NCBI RefSeq assembly: GCF_000188195.1 | Contig: NZ_GL830973.1 | Location: forward strand, 1-62,373 | Direction of reading: 5' to 3' | DNA length: 62,373 nucleotides | Source: Succinatimonas hippei YIT 12066 | GTDB taxonomy: Bacteria; Pseudomonadota; Gammaproteobacteria; Enterobacterales; Succinivibrionaceae | In this document: piece by piece, positions 44,567 through 53,151 of the stretch | Numbering within the stretch: the stretch's first letter is position 1 | How the letters are laid out: every line of letters begins with the position of its first letter | The notes under the pieces: model-generated | The model's database searches: none | Told to the model about the DNA's origin: nothing | The model's input: only the letters and a program-made list of their open reading frames with translations | Position numbers and translations under genes: made by a program

Positions 44567-45307
44567 TCAGCGAATAGGGATTCTATTCGGATCTTCTCTG
44601 TTTTCATTCTCCTGTTTAGTTCCCTTTTCATCATAGTTATTGTTTGAGTCTTCAGCGTCACGACCTTCTTCTTGGGGTTCAAGATCGTTTTCATCTACAT
44701 AGTAGTCGCTGTAATTGACTTCATTTTCATCTTCGTAATCATCATCAAAGTCAATATCTTCAGGTGCATATTGGCAGAAAGAGAGAAAGTCTCCATAAAG
44801 CATCTCTCCGTCGTAATCACGATACTCCCAAGGCAAAACGGAAAGATCTTCAAGAACATCATTTTCATAATCTTGATGATCTTCTGCGTATTTTATTTCG
44901 GATAAAGAGCGGCCGATTACATAAATAACCGCATATTTGCCTCTAAACGGAGAAATACTTAAAATTTTGCAGAACATTTCTTCACTAAGTTCAGAATCGG
45001 GGCATCCGTAGATTTTTCCTTCTTCAAACTCAAGCTTCAATTCATTGTCTGCTTCAAAGCGGTTTATATAGCCGTCCTCATCAATGATTTCAAAATAATC
45101 GTCATCATCATTTTCATGCAAGGGAACGCCTACATAGTAATCTTCATAAAGATTGTCGCAAAGCTCTTCAAGAGTTGGAGCCTCTGCTCCAATCATCATT
45201 ATTGATTTATTATAAAAACGCAGCTCCTTAACGTAAAAGTAGGTTTCATTTCCGTCTGCATCAGGATTTGAAATAAAAAGTTTACCTTCATCAATCCAAT
45301 CAAACAT
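44567..45307 (-). CDS. Highly acidic protein of unknown function
   Basis: 246 residues from ATG 45307 (MFDWIDEG), 7 bases after AAGGAG. I do not recognise a family. Residues 1-170 look folded and mixed (FYVKELRFYNKSIMMIGAEA, ILSISPFRGKYAVIYVIG). The last 75 are very rich in Asp, Glu and Asn (DFDDDYEDENEVNYSDYY) and probably disordered. No signal or membrane segment. It lies between trpG and trpD on their strand, but has its own likely terminator and shows no link to tryptophan. Confidence 0.7.
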   Translation of the reverse strand: MFDWIDEGKLFISNPDADGNETYFYVKELRFYNKSIMMIGAEAPTLEELCDNLYEDYYVGVPLHENDDDDYFEIIDEDGYINRFEADNELKLEFEEGKIYGCPDSELSEEMFCKILSISPFRGKYAVIYVIGRSLSEIKYAEDHQDYENDVLEDLSVLPWEYRDYDGEMLYGDFLSFCQYAPEDIDFDDDYEDENEVNYSDYYVDENDLEPQEEGRDAEDSNNNYDEKGTKQENENREDPNRIPIR

Positions 45308-45531
45308 AAAAAATCTCCTTTTATTAAAATCCAAGGAAAGCTGCGATTTTTGCAACTAATAGAATTTTACAAGTATATTTTTATAAAGCCAAAGTCTTAT
45401 GATAAAGGCATGATCGAGGGCAAGTTTTTTGTTGATTAATATATGATTTTGTCGGTTATGTAGAGAAATTTGAGTCTTAATTTTGTATTTTCTGCTAAAC
45501 TTTTTGCCAATTTGGTATTAAGGAAAAAATC

Positions 45532-46902
45532 GTGCAAAGCAATCTTTCTATTTTTAAAATCGGCATCGGTCCTTCTTCTTCGCATACCTTAGGTCCGCTT
45601 TTTGCAGGCAATATGTTTTGTAAAAAAATACATGATGTTTTAGATAAAACGGCAAAAATAAAGATAACTCTTTTTGGCTCTTTATCATTAACCGGAATCG
45701 GACATCTTTCCGATAAGGCCGTTATTTGGGGATTATGCGGAATTTCTCCAAAAGATCTTGATGCCAAATTACAGGAAGAAATAATTGACAGGGTTATAAA
45801 TGAACGCAAAATTAAATTATGCGGTATAAAGGATATAGATTTTAATTACAAAGAAGATCTTGTTTTCTCATCAGAATTTCTTCCTTTGCATGAAAATGCC
45901 CTGACTATTAAAGCATTAGATGAAAAAGGTGATGTTTTAGCAGAAGAAACTTATTACTCGGTAGGCGGCGGATTTATAAAAGTAGAAGCTGATTTTTATA
46001 AAAAAGAACAGGACACCGATCCGCTTATCATTGATAAAAAAGATTTTATGCCTATAAGCAATACTGAGCAGGCACTTAATCTTTGTAAAGAGCATGGTTG
46101 GAATTTGGCAAAATTATCCCTTGAGTTTGAAAAACAGTTTCATGATGAAAAATATATAAAGGATTATTGTCTTGAAATATGGGAAACCATGCAGCAGGTT
46201 TACTATAACGGATCACATTGTAAAAGCGACTATTTACCAGGAGCATTGCATTTAAAACGCCGCGGTAAAGAACTCTATCAAAGACTGACGATTACAGCCG
46301 ATCCTTTAGGCATCATTGATTACGTTTCTTTGTATGCTTTTTGCATTGCTGAAGAAAATGCAGCCGGAGCAAAAGTTGTAACGGCTCCGACAAACGGAGC
46401 ATGCGCTGTGGTGCCTGCTGTTATGCTTTATCTGAAAAATCATGCAATCGGTTTTAATGATGATAAAGTCGTTGAGTTTCTGTTAAGCGCGATGCTTATC
46501 GGATCTTTTTATAAAAAGAATGCCTCAATAAGCGGAGCTGAAGCCGGTTGCCAGGCGGAAATAGGGGCGGCAAGCTCCATGGCAGCAGGTGCTATGGCAA
46601 CTGTCTTAGGAGCAGAAGCTTCGGTAGCCTGTTCGGCAGCAGAGGTATCGATGGAACATCACCTGGGATTAACTTGTGATCCTGTAGACGGTTTGGTTCA
46701 GATCCCCTGTATTGAGCGTAATGCTTTTGGTGCTTTGCAGGCAATATCGGCAGCTCGTATATCAATGTCGCGATTAAGCCAGCCTCGGGTAAGCCTTGAT
46801 CAAGTGATAAGCACCATGTATGCAACCGGCAAAGATATGAATCAAAAATATAAGGAAACATCACTTGGCGGATTGGCAATTGCCTTTAACTCAATCTGTT
46901 AA
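45532..46902 (+). CDS. sdaA: L-serine dehydratase (iron-sulfur, SdaA/SdaB type)
   Basis: A 456-residue enzyme (E. coli 454) that deaminates L-serine to pyruvate with a 4Fe-4S cluster. It opens with IFKIGIGPSSSHTLGPLFAG. The substrate and cluster region shows AKVVTAPTNGACAVVPAV, SGAEAGCQAEIGAASSMAAG, and MEHHLGLTCDPVDGLVQIPC, with the cluster cysteines visible. Start is GTG at 45532, 7 bases after AAGGA. It sits on the opposite strand inside the split trp locus, 15 bases from the end of trpG. Serine is also the TrpB cosubstrate. SdaA versus SdaB cannot be decided. Confidence 0.92.
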   Translation: MQSNLSIFKIGIGPSSSHTLGPLFAGNMFCKKIHDVLDKTAKIKITLFGSLSLTGIGHLSDKAVIWGLCGISPKDLDAKLQEEIIDRVINERKIKLCGIKDIDFNYKEDLVFSSEFLPLHENALTIKALDEKGDVLAEETYYSVGGGFIKVEADFYKKEQDTDPLIIDKKDFMPISNTEQALNLCKEHGWNLAKLSLEFEKQFHDEKYIKDYCLEIWETMQQVYYNGSHCKSDYLPGALHLKRRGKELYQRLTITADPLGIIDYVSLYAFCIAEENAAGAKVVTAPTNGACAVVPAVMLYLKNHAIGFNDDKVVEFLLSAMLIGSFYKKNASISGAEAGCQAEIGAASSMAAGAMATVLGAEASVACSAAEVSMEHHLGLTCDPVDGLVQIPCIERNAFGALQAISAARISMSRLSQPRVSLDQVISTMYATGKDMNQKYKETSLGGLAIAFNSIC

Positions 46903-46917
46903 AGGCAAAAGCACAAG

Positions 46918-47514
46918 TTAACATAAAAGGTTTATTGCATTTAGCAAAATTTTGCGTCCGTAGGTGGTTAAAATAGATTCAGGATGAAACTGTAATCCTA
47001 AAAGACGCATTTTTTCTTCATAGAGAGCCATTACCATATTGTCATAACTGGCGATAATTTTTACGTTCTCAGGCAAATCGGTAACGATAAGAGAGTGATA
47101 GCGTGCAGCTCTTAAAGGGTTGGGCAAACCTTTAAAGCAGTACATTCCATCATGAACGATCTTAGATGCTTTACCGTGAGCAATATATGACGCTTGGGTT
47201 ACTTTTCCGCCAAGAGACAGCCCTAGTGCTTGATGCCCCAGACAAATTCCCAATAGCGGAATCTGTCCTTTTAATTTTTCGATTATTGCCATTAAATTGT
47301 TAGCGTCTCTAGGACTTGACGGTCCCGGTGAAAGGACACCGATTACGTTAAGGCCATCTTGTTTAAATTTCTCCGCTTTTTTTAATATAAATTCAGGATC
47401 AGCATCATTGCGATAAACAATAACCTCAGCACCTAAAATTTTCAGCTCGTCAACAAGGTTATAAGAAAAGGAATCAAAATTATCGATAAAAATGATTTTA
47501 ATGTTTGCCGGCAT
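46918..47514 (-). CDS. trpG: Anthranilate synthase component II (glutamine amidotransferase)
   Basis: A 198-residue class I amidotransferase. It has IDNFDSFSYNLVDEL, the PGPSSPRDA oxyanion strand, the nucleophile in GICLGHQALGLSLGG (Cys about 91), YHSLIV, and the His-Glu pair in LQFHPESILTTYG. Two bases after trpE. It is free-standing and not fused to TrpD. The pabA role (folate) is possible for such proteins, but the trpE neighbour decides. Confidence 0.95.
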   Translation of the reverse strand: MPANIKIIFIDNFDSFSYNLVDELKILGAEVIVYRNDADPEFILKKAEKFKQDGLNVIGVLSPGPSSPRDANNLMAIIEKLKGQIPLLGICLGHQALGLSLGGKVTQASYIAHGKASKIVHDGMYCFKGLPNPLRAARYHSLIVTDLPENVKIIASYDNMVMALYEEKMRLLGLQFHPESILTTYGRKILLNAINLLC

Positions 47515-47516
47515 GA

Positions 47517-49028
47517 TTAAATCTCCTTATTAGCTTTTGATACGGCTCTTATAACCGAACGGGCTTTGTTAAACGTTTCCATTGCTTCTGCTTCAGGATC
47601 GGAATCAAATACAACACCGCATCCGGATTGGATATATGCAGTACCGTCTTTTATAAAAGCACTGCGAATTGCAATGCAGGAATCAAATGATCCTCCTGTT
47701 TCAAGACGGGCAACCACTCCGCCATATGAGCCTCGTTTTACGCCTTCGTATTTATAAATGATTTTATGTGCCATGATTTTGGGAGCTCCGGATAATGTTC
47801 CCATGTTCATTGATGCCTGATAGGCATGAAGGGCGTCCAGATCTTCTTTAAGCTCGGCTTTTACGTCACTTACAAGATGCATGACGCTTTGGTATCTGTC
47901 TACATGAAGTAGATTTTCAACACGACGAGTTCCAGGTTTTGCTATGCGTGCCAAATCGTTGCGTGCCAAATCAACCAGCATGACATGTTCGGAAATCTCT
48001 TTTTTATCCATTCTAAGTTCGAGCTCGATTCTTGCATCTAAGTCAGGATCGATTTTATCGTTTGCGTCAATTCCTCGCGGTCTTGTACCGGCGATCGGTG
48101 ATATTGAAACTTCATTGCTGTCTTTATCGTAACGTAAGGAAAATTCAGGAGATGCCCCGATTAGAGTGAACTTATCATCTTGGATAAAGTACATATAAGG
48201 TGAAGGATTATCTTCTTTTAAGTAGGCGTAGCTTAAAAACGGATCACGGCACGGCAGTGAAAAAACTCTGGACGGAACGACTTGGAATGCATCGCCCTTT
48301 ATGATGTGATTTTTAATTTTGACAACCAAGTCACTAAATTCTTTATCGCTTATATTGACGTTGCAGTTTAATGTATCGACCTTAGGATGCTTTAAATTTA
48401 ATTCTGCATTAAAAGCATCCAAATTTTCCTTTAACTTATAAGCTTTAATCAGACATTCGTTTTTATTTTTTTCACTAAAAGCGTATCCGTGAACTACAGC
48501 ATTTTTATGGATATGATCAAAAACTACGGATATGTCATAAAGGTTAAAAACCAGATTAGGACAAGAATTTAGGCCTTGCGGAACATCGGCTATATCTTCA
48601 AAGTTATTGATAAAATCAAAAGCGATAACTCCTGCAAAGGTTATGTCTTTAAATTCTTTTAAAGTGTTCTGTACCGCACGCAGAGCGTCAAGGGGAGAAG
48701 GGAATTTCAGGCGAGTCTCTTCGTCAATATTTTTAGGCGGTCTCGTATAAGAAAGATTTATTTTTGTTTCATCAAACGATTTGGTATTAAGTTTTTGAGC
48801 AAGCGGCAGGATTAGAGCTTTGCCGTTGTCATTTATCGCTTGAATCGTGACATTCAAATCGTTACATATGATTTTAAGAGCACATGATGCACCGATAATG
48901 CTTTTAGTTCCGCTTTTATCAACGATTTCTGCCGATTCAAGCAGTAAAGTATTGGTGTTTAACACATGGTTGCGATAAAAAAGATGGGGTTTATCGCTGT
49001 ATTTTCCGTAAAGCAGAATTTCTTTCAT
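47517..49028 (-). CDS. trpE: Anthranilate synthase component I
   Basis: 503 residues (E. coli 520). The N-terminal feedback site is NTLLLESAEI, the LLES motif to which tryptophan binds. The chorismate core has LIGASPEFSLRY, SPIAGTRPRG, MLVDLARNDLARI, LSGAPKIMA, GSYGGVVARL and QSGCGVVFDSDPEAE. First structural gene of the trpEG transcript, behind an attenuator with a WW leader peptide. It ends 2 bases before trpG. Confidence 0.96.
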   Translation of the reverse strand: MKEILLYGKYSDKPHLFYRNHVLNTNTLLLESAEIVDKSGTKSIIGASCALKIICNDLNVTIQAINDNGKALILPLAQKLNTKSFDETKINLSYTRPPKNIDEETRLKFPSPLDALRAVQNTLKEFKDITFAGVIAFDFINNFEDIADVPQGLNSCPNLVFNLYDISVVFDHIHKNAVVHGYAFSEKNKNECLIKAYKLKENLDAFNAELNLKHPKVDTLNCNVNISDKEFSDLVVKIKNHIIKGDAFQVVPSRVFSLPCRDPFLSYAYLKEDNPSPYMYFIQDDKFTLIGASPEFSLRYDKDSNEVSISPIAGTRPRGIDANDKIDPDLDARIELELRMDKKEISEHVMLVDLARNDLARIAKPGTRRVENLLHVDRYQSVMHLVSDVKAELKEDLDALHAYQASMNMGTLSGAPKIMAHKIIYKYEGVKRGSYGGVVARLETGGSFDSCIAIRSAFIKDGTAYIQSGCGVVFDSDPEAEAMETFNKARSVIRAVSKANKEI

Positions 49029-49069
49029 TTTTAAGCTCCGTAAATATCAAAATGTGCGGGCTTTAAAAA

Positions 49070-49135
49070 TGAATAAACCCGCCAGATCTGCGGGTTTTTT
49101 GTTAAAAAATATCACATCCCCGCAGTTATGCGAGG
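49070..49135 (-). terminator. trpE attenuator: alternative hairpins
   Basis: On minus, hairpin 1:2 is CCTCGCA (49135-49129) with TGCGGGG (49124-49118). The antiterminator is CTGCGGG (49125-49119) with CCCGCAG (49094-49088). The terminator is AAACCCGC (49097-49090) with GCGGGTTT (49082-49075), then ATTCATTTTT. AAATATCACA in the leader frame can also pair with TGTGATATTT. Exactly the logic of a classical trp attenuator. Confidence 0.85.
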
Positions 49136-49173
49136 AGCCACCATGAAGAACGCTGTGATATTTGCTTTAACAT
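49126..49173 (-). CDS. trpL: Tryptophan leader peptide of the trpEG transcript
   Basis: A 15-codon frame encoding MLKQISQRSSWWLLA with tandem Trp codons at positions 11-12. The ATG (49173) follows ACGGAG and the stop is TAA (49126). It lies about 21 bases after the predicted transcription start and immediately before the alternative hairpins, so it senses charged tRNA-Trp by ribosome stalling. Confidence 0.92.
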   Translation of the reverse strand: MLKQISQRSSWWLLA

Positions 49174-49200
49174 AAAATTCTCCGTAAAAACGTTATAAAT

Positions 49201-49229
49201 ACAATATGAAAAATTTTTTAATTTGTAAA
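49201..49229 (-). promoter_or_regulatory. Putative promoter of trpL-trpE-trpG
   Basis: On minus, TTTACA (49229-49224, 5 of 6) is followed by a 17-base spacer and TATTGT (49206-49201, 4 of 6). I see no convincing TrpR operator (a CTAGTTAACTAG-like palindrome) overlapping it. Confidence 0.55.
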
Positions 49230-49286
49230 TACAGTTAAAAAAATGGATCTTTTTAAGGCAAAAATAATTAAAACAATTATTTCAAC

Positions 49287-50405
49287 TTACTTTTTTAACG
49301 TAAAAACGGTTATTTCCGAATCAACTCCAACCCTGCAAGAAAATCCTGACCAAATGCCGCTGCCGTTGCTGACATATAAAGTCAGATCTCCCAGCTGATA
49401 TTTTCCGCTTACGAATCCGCCGTTAAATTCGGCGATAAGCGGTTTAAGGAAAAACATGGTACCGCCGTGGGTATGTCCGCTTAAAAGCAGATCGACTTTA
49501 GGGTGTTCATTGGCAACAGCAGGCTCATGAGCCAGCATAATTACAGGGATATTCGGAAGTCCGGATAGAGCTTTTTTATAATCGGGCTTTGCAAAGCCGA
49601 AATTTTCCGCACGAGGATCAGGGATCCCTGCTATGGCAAGCTTTGCTTCGCCTTTTGTTATGATATCATTTTCGTTGTTTAAAAATTTGATGTTAAGCTG
49701 TGACAAAGCGGCAATCCACTGGGCAGCACCGGAATAATATTCATGATTTCCTGTTACAGCGTAGATACCGTAATTTGCATGTAAATCAGTTAACGGTTCA
49801 AATTCACCTGCCAAATTGGCTACGCTGCCGTCAACGAAATCACCGGTTATAACTACAAGATCAGGATGTAGATGATTGGTTTTTTCAACGATTCTCTGTA
49901 CGTAATCTTTTTTCAGGATGGGACCGACATGAATATCGGTAAGCTGTACTATTCTAAATCCGTCAAATTCCTGAGGTAAGTTTTTAATTTTTACTTCAAC
50001 AGCTTGCTCTTTAGGGGTAACAAATTGAGTAAATGTTCCGTAAAAACCAAAGGAAAGAGCAATAAAACTTACTGCAACAGCAACTTTGTTTTGAGGAATA
50101 CGCCATGACAGGATATCGGCTTTACGTAAGACAAAGAGAATTAAAGAAATAATGTCTTTTGCAATCAGCATTACCACGCATAACAGCAAAGATGCAAACA
50201 GTGATTCAAGAACAACAACGGCATAGGGAGGCAACTTTGGTTCTAAAATTCCGCCGGTCAATCCGTATATAACATACTTCAAGCCGCATACAAGAATAGC
50301 AAGCAGAACGAAAAATTTGCCTTTAGAGGAAATTTTTAACGGAATAAGCAGGGAGCAAATTGCATAAGCAATTAGTACAAAAGATTGAATATAAAGGACA
50401 CTCAT
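49287..50405 (-). CDS. Membrane-anchored metallophosphoesterase (YkuE/YaeI-like)
   Basis: 372 residues. About 1-125 hold four hydrophobic segments, and from about 150 a calcineurin-like phosphoesterase follows. All metal motifs are present: LTDIHVGP (DxH), ITGDFVDG (GD), VTGNHEYYSG (GNHE), LAHEP and LSGHTHGGTMFF (GHTH). This layout matches membrane phosphoesterases such as YkuE, which act on UDP-lipid precursors or phosphodiesters; the substrate here is unknown. Single gene, 58 bases upstream of the trpE promoter on the same strand. Confidence 0.88.
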   Translation of the reverse strand: MSVLYIQSFVLIAYAICSLLIPLKISSKGKFFVLLAILVCGLKYVIYGLTGGILEPKLPPYAVVVLESLFASLLLCVVMLIAKDIISLILFVLRKADILSWRIPQNKVAVAVSFIALSFGFYGTFTQFVTPKEQAVEVKIKNLPQEFDGFRIVQLTDIHVGPILKKDYVQRIVEKTNHLHPDLVVITGDFVDGSVANLAGEFEPLTDLHANYGIYAVTGNHEYYSGAAQWIAALSQLNIKFLNNENDIITKGEAKLAIAGIPDPRAENFGFAKPDYKKALSGLPNIPVIMLAHEPAVANEHPKVDLLLSGHTHGGTMFFLKPLIAEFNGGFVSGKYQLGDLTLYVSNGSGIWSGFSCRVGVDSEITVFTLKK

Positions 50406-50579
50406 TTTTGTTTGTTTTCTTTTTAATCATTGTCAATGTTCTGTATGATAATTGAATCAATGCCATGAGTAAAATATCTAAACAGTATATTTTCATATGC
50501 TTTAAAGTAATATTGATGCGATAATGAATTACAATTCAGATGCCATCGTCTTATTCCTAAAAAGAATTGCCTTTTTATA

Positions 50580-50609
50580 TTGCAAAATAAAAAATTAGTG
50601 TAATAATAT
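50580..50609 (+). promoter_or_regulatory. Putative promoter of tRNA-Val
   Basis: TTGCAA at 50580-50585, then an 18-base spacer and TAATAT at 50604-50609. Transcription would begin just before the tRNA. The hexamers are AT-rich, so the exact choice is uncertain. Confidence 0.4.
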
Positions 50610-50621
50610 TTGCACCTCAAT

Positions 50622-50698
50622 GCTCCATTAGCTCAGTTGGTTAGAGCACCATCTTCACACGGTGGGGGTCGTTGATTCGAGTTCAACATGGAGCACCA
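50622..50698 (+). tRNA. tRNA-Val, anticodon CAC
   Basis: A full 77-base cloverleaf ending in encoded CCA. The acceptor is GCTCCAT/ATGGAGC, the D arm GCTC-GAGC, the anticodon stem CCATC/GGTGG (one T-G) with loop TTCACAC, and the T arm GTTGA/TCAAC around TTCGAGT. The anticodon CAC reads GUG, an optional extra to the usual UAC. A typical island junction: accessory genes begin just downstream. Confidence 0.9.
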
Positions 50699-50882
50699 TC
50701 TGCAATGTAAGTTGTTATCTTCTTGAAATTTAAAGTTTTCTAGCAGCGTTCTTATTCCGTTTTACCATACATGGTTGTTCCGAAATATATTGTTCGACAA
50801 TATATCAATAGCCAAAAACACCTAATATAGAAAAATATTTCAGACAAGAATTATTGCAGAGATTAGAGTCTTCTTATATAAA
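50699..50882. other. Gap between tRNA-Val and the HicB-like gene
   Basis: No gene seen. I looked for a second copy of the tRNA 3' end as an attachment repeat and found none in the window. No hicA-sized toxin frame lies here. Confidence 0.5.
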
Positions 50883-51326
50883 CTATCTTGCAATACAAGA
50901 AATTTGTAATGGACATCCTAACTCTTCAAAAGCTTTTGCTAATATTTCAAGTTTTGAAGCTTTTCCGAATTTCATATGTTGAGCTAAAGCCGGAGGCGAA
51001 ATTTTAAGGCGTTTAGCCAATACTATCTGTTTGGTTTTGGATTGCACCATAGCATTACGCAACATAATTTTTAAGGCATTATCAAAGCCGATGTATATCG
51101 GTGTTTCATTTTTATTAATATTGGCACTTTGCGGCATTTCCAAAACATCTGAATATTGGAAAAAAGCCATATCTGTGATTAGATCTTGAGCCATTTTATA
51201 GGCTTCATCATAATTTTTGCCGCAAGTATGCCATTCTCCGTTTTTATATTTAATGATAACGTCATAAATCCCGTTTTTATCTTGTGTAAAGATAGCAGGA
51301 TAGGCGATGTAGTCTTGTAATAACAT
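50883..51326 (-). CDS. HicB-family antitoxin-like protein with C-terminal HTH
   Basis: 147 residues. The N-terminal half (YPAIFTQDKNGIYDVIIKYK, then ACGKNYDEAYKMAQDLI-type residues) is the partly decayed RNase-H-like HicB fold. The C-terminal half (MVQSKTKQIVLAKRLKISPP followed by ALAQHMKFGKAS) is a helix-turn-helix that would bind its own operator. HicA toxins are normally encoded next to HicB, but no such frame flanks it. It is an orphan antitoxin or regulator. The ribosome site is poor. Confidence 0.75.
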   Translation of the reverse strand: MLLQDYIAYPAIFTQDKNGIYDVIIKYKNGEWHTCGKNYDEAYKMAQDLITDMAFFQYSDVLEMPQSANINKNETPIYIGFDNALKIMLRNAMVQSKTKQIVLAKRLKISPPALAQHMKFGKASKLEILAKAFEELGCPLQISCIAR

Positions 51327-51344
51327 AAAAACCGCAATTTAAAA

Positions 51345-52302
51345 CTAATTATTAGCTTTCAACATGCGGTTTACCTCTTTATCAAAGTCAGAGGTGATCT
51401 TCTGAGTTTTGTTGAATTCTGTATATTCAGCTAATGCTTTTTCCTTTATCTTGCAAAATATCATACTTGCGAAACTCAAGAAACGCGTTGATACTGGCGG
51501 CAAATTCCTTCATCGTAAAAGTGTTTTCACGTTCAATCAAATCCAAAATACCCGGTTACAGTTCGCTCTAAGTGTCTGATTTGTTTTTCATTCAAATAGT
51601 TCTTAGCTATTAGTACATCTGATTTTAAAATGACGTTCGTCAGGAGCATTCTTCCATGTTGTCAGCCCCATGTTTTCTTTACTATGATCAGCTTTCGTGT
51701 AGATAATTTGAGCTGCTGTTTGTCCAGTAATGGCGTAATGAAAACGATTTTGTATCATGGCATAAAACTCACGCGTGGTAGGTGAGTTCTATCATAATCA
51801 ATACTGCATTCTGCATAAATGTCGGTAATCTGTTGCCAGATATGTCGTTCACTGGCACGAATTGAGCGAACCCGTTCCAGTAACTCTCTGAAGTAATCTT
51901 TACCGAGAGCGGTTTTACCTTGTTTGAGCCGCTCATCATCCATAGCAAAACCTTTAATCATGTATTCTTTCAAAATGCCGGTTGCCCAGATTCGAAATTG
52001 TGTGGCTCTACGTGAATTAATACGGTAACCTACAGAAATAATTGCATCCAAATTATAGAAATTTTGTTCTCTCTTTACTTGACGTTCTGAACTATTTCCA
52101 TTTTGGAAATAGTTGCATCTTTTTGTAATTCACCTTCAGAGTATATGTTAGATAAATGTTTAGATATCGCAGGGACATCCACATCGAATAACTCTGCCAT
52201 TGATTTTTGCATTAACCAGATACTTTCATCTTTAATTACTGAATTAATCGAAAATTTTTCATCAGCAGAGTTATATATTAAAAACTGAAATTTTTCATTC
52301 AT
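51345..52302 (-). pseudogene. RhuM-family gene broken by several frameshifts
   Basis: Three collinear pieces together cover a full RhuM protein. From ATG 52302: SINSVIKDESIWLMQKSMAE, then LFDVDVPAISKHLSNIYSEG. After a frameshift near 52070: REQNFYNLDAIISVGYRINS, RRATQFRIWATGILKEYMIK. After another near 51775: EFYAMIQNRFHYAITGQTAA, ENMGLTTWKNAPDERH, then stops and shifts, with the tail ALAEYTEFNKTQKITSDFDK. RhuM genes often travel with type I restriction loci. Function is unknown even when intact. Confidence 0.85.
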
Positions 52303-53151
52303 AATATCAATCTTAACTTCTTTTATGATATAAATCATAGTATAATTTTTATACTTGTTAATAAATTTATTAACAAAAACCATTAAAAAATAACAATGAT
52401 TTTTAGCACCAAAATGCGATTGAGCTCCAGCACAGAGAACTATCAAAATTAACACTTCCTTTTCTGTAATTCCGGATTTTAAAATTTACAGTCTCGGTAA
52501 AATCATCTTCAGATTTCTTTAAACAGATCGCTACCGTGCGATTTAAGCAAGGCTAAAGTATCCTTGAGGTACTTGCGATGATCATAAGTCTGATAGGCAA
52601 TATTGGCATATATGATGTTGTCCTAAACAATAAGGCAGATGTCTGCTTTTTTGATGACAATGTTATAAGCGAAGATATCAAGGAGTAGGCTAGTTGTTAT
52701 TAAGGATAGGATCTCTGCAGTCTTATTTGTAAGGAAATTGGCGTAAAGAAAAGATTGCTTCTTATCAGAGCTATTTGTCAGGCAGGATTTTCTTTTGCAT
52801 AAAGAGATCTTTCACTTCTTTACATCTGTGCTGATAATAATCAATTTGCGCTTCTGATTATTCCCATGCTAAAACACAATCATGAAATTTACTGATACTC
52901 TATATTAGAGAACGGATTTATTTTTAATCCCATTTTATTTACTACAACTGATTTTCTGACAGGTTGTATATATGCAGGTATTGTAAGAGCCGTCACTCAG
53001 TGTAATCTCGATGCTGTGATAAGAGTCTTACATTTGCAGAGTGATAAATATTAGTATAAATTTCTTTATAAAAAATTTAGATATTAAAGATCTTGCCTTG
53101 AGGCAAACTCAAGAAAAACAGATTTAATTAGCATAATTACAGGAGATATTT
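52303..53151. other. Degenerate region before hsdR
   Basis: 850 bases without an intact gene. On minus several short open stretches suggest eroded coding sequence: SIEITLSDGSYNTCIYTT near 53000, then FLTNKTAEILSLITTSLLLD and, after a stop, ANIAYQTYDHRKYLKDTLAL near 52550. I cannot assign a family. The last 60 bases hold the hsdR ribosome site (CAGGAG) and probably its promoter. Confidence 0.45.

Noticed and set aside
46881-46907. Perfect hairpin TGCCTTTAAC/GTTAAAGGCA at the end of sdaA as a terminator
   Set aside because: It overlaps the sdaA stop and has no T-run on either strand, so I do not list it as an intrinsic terminator.
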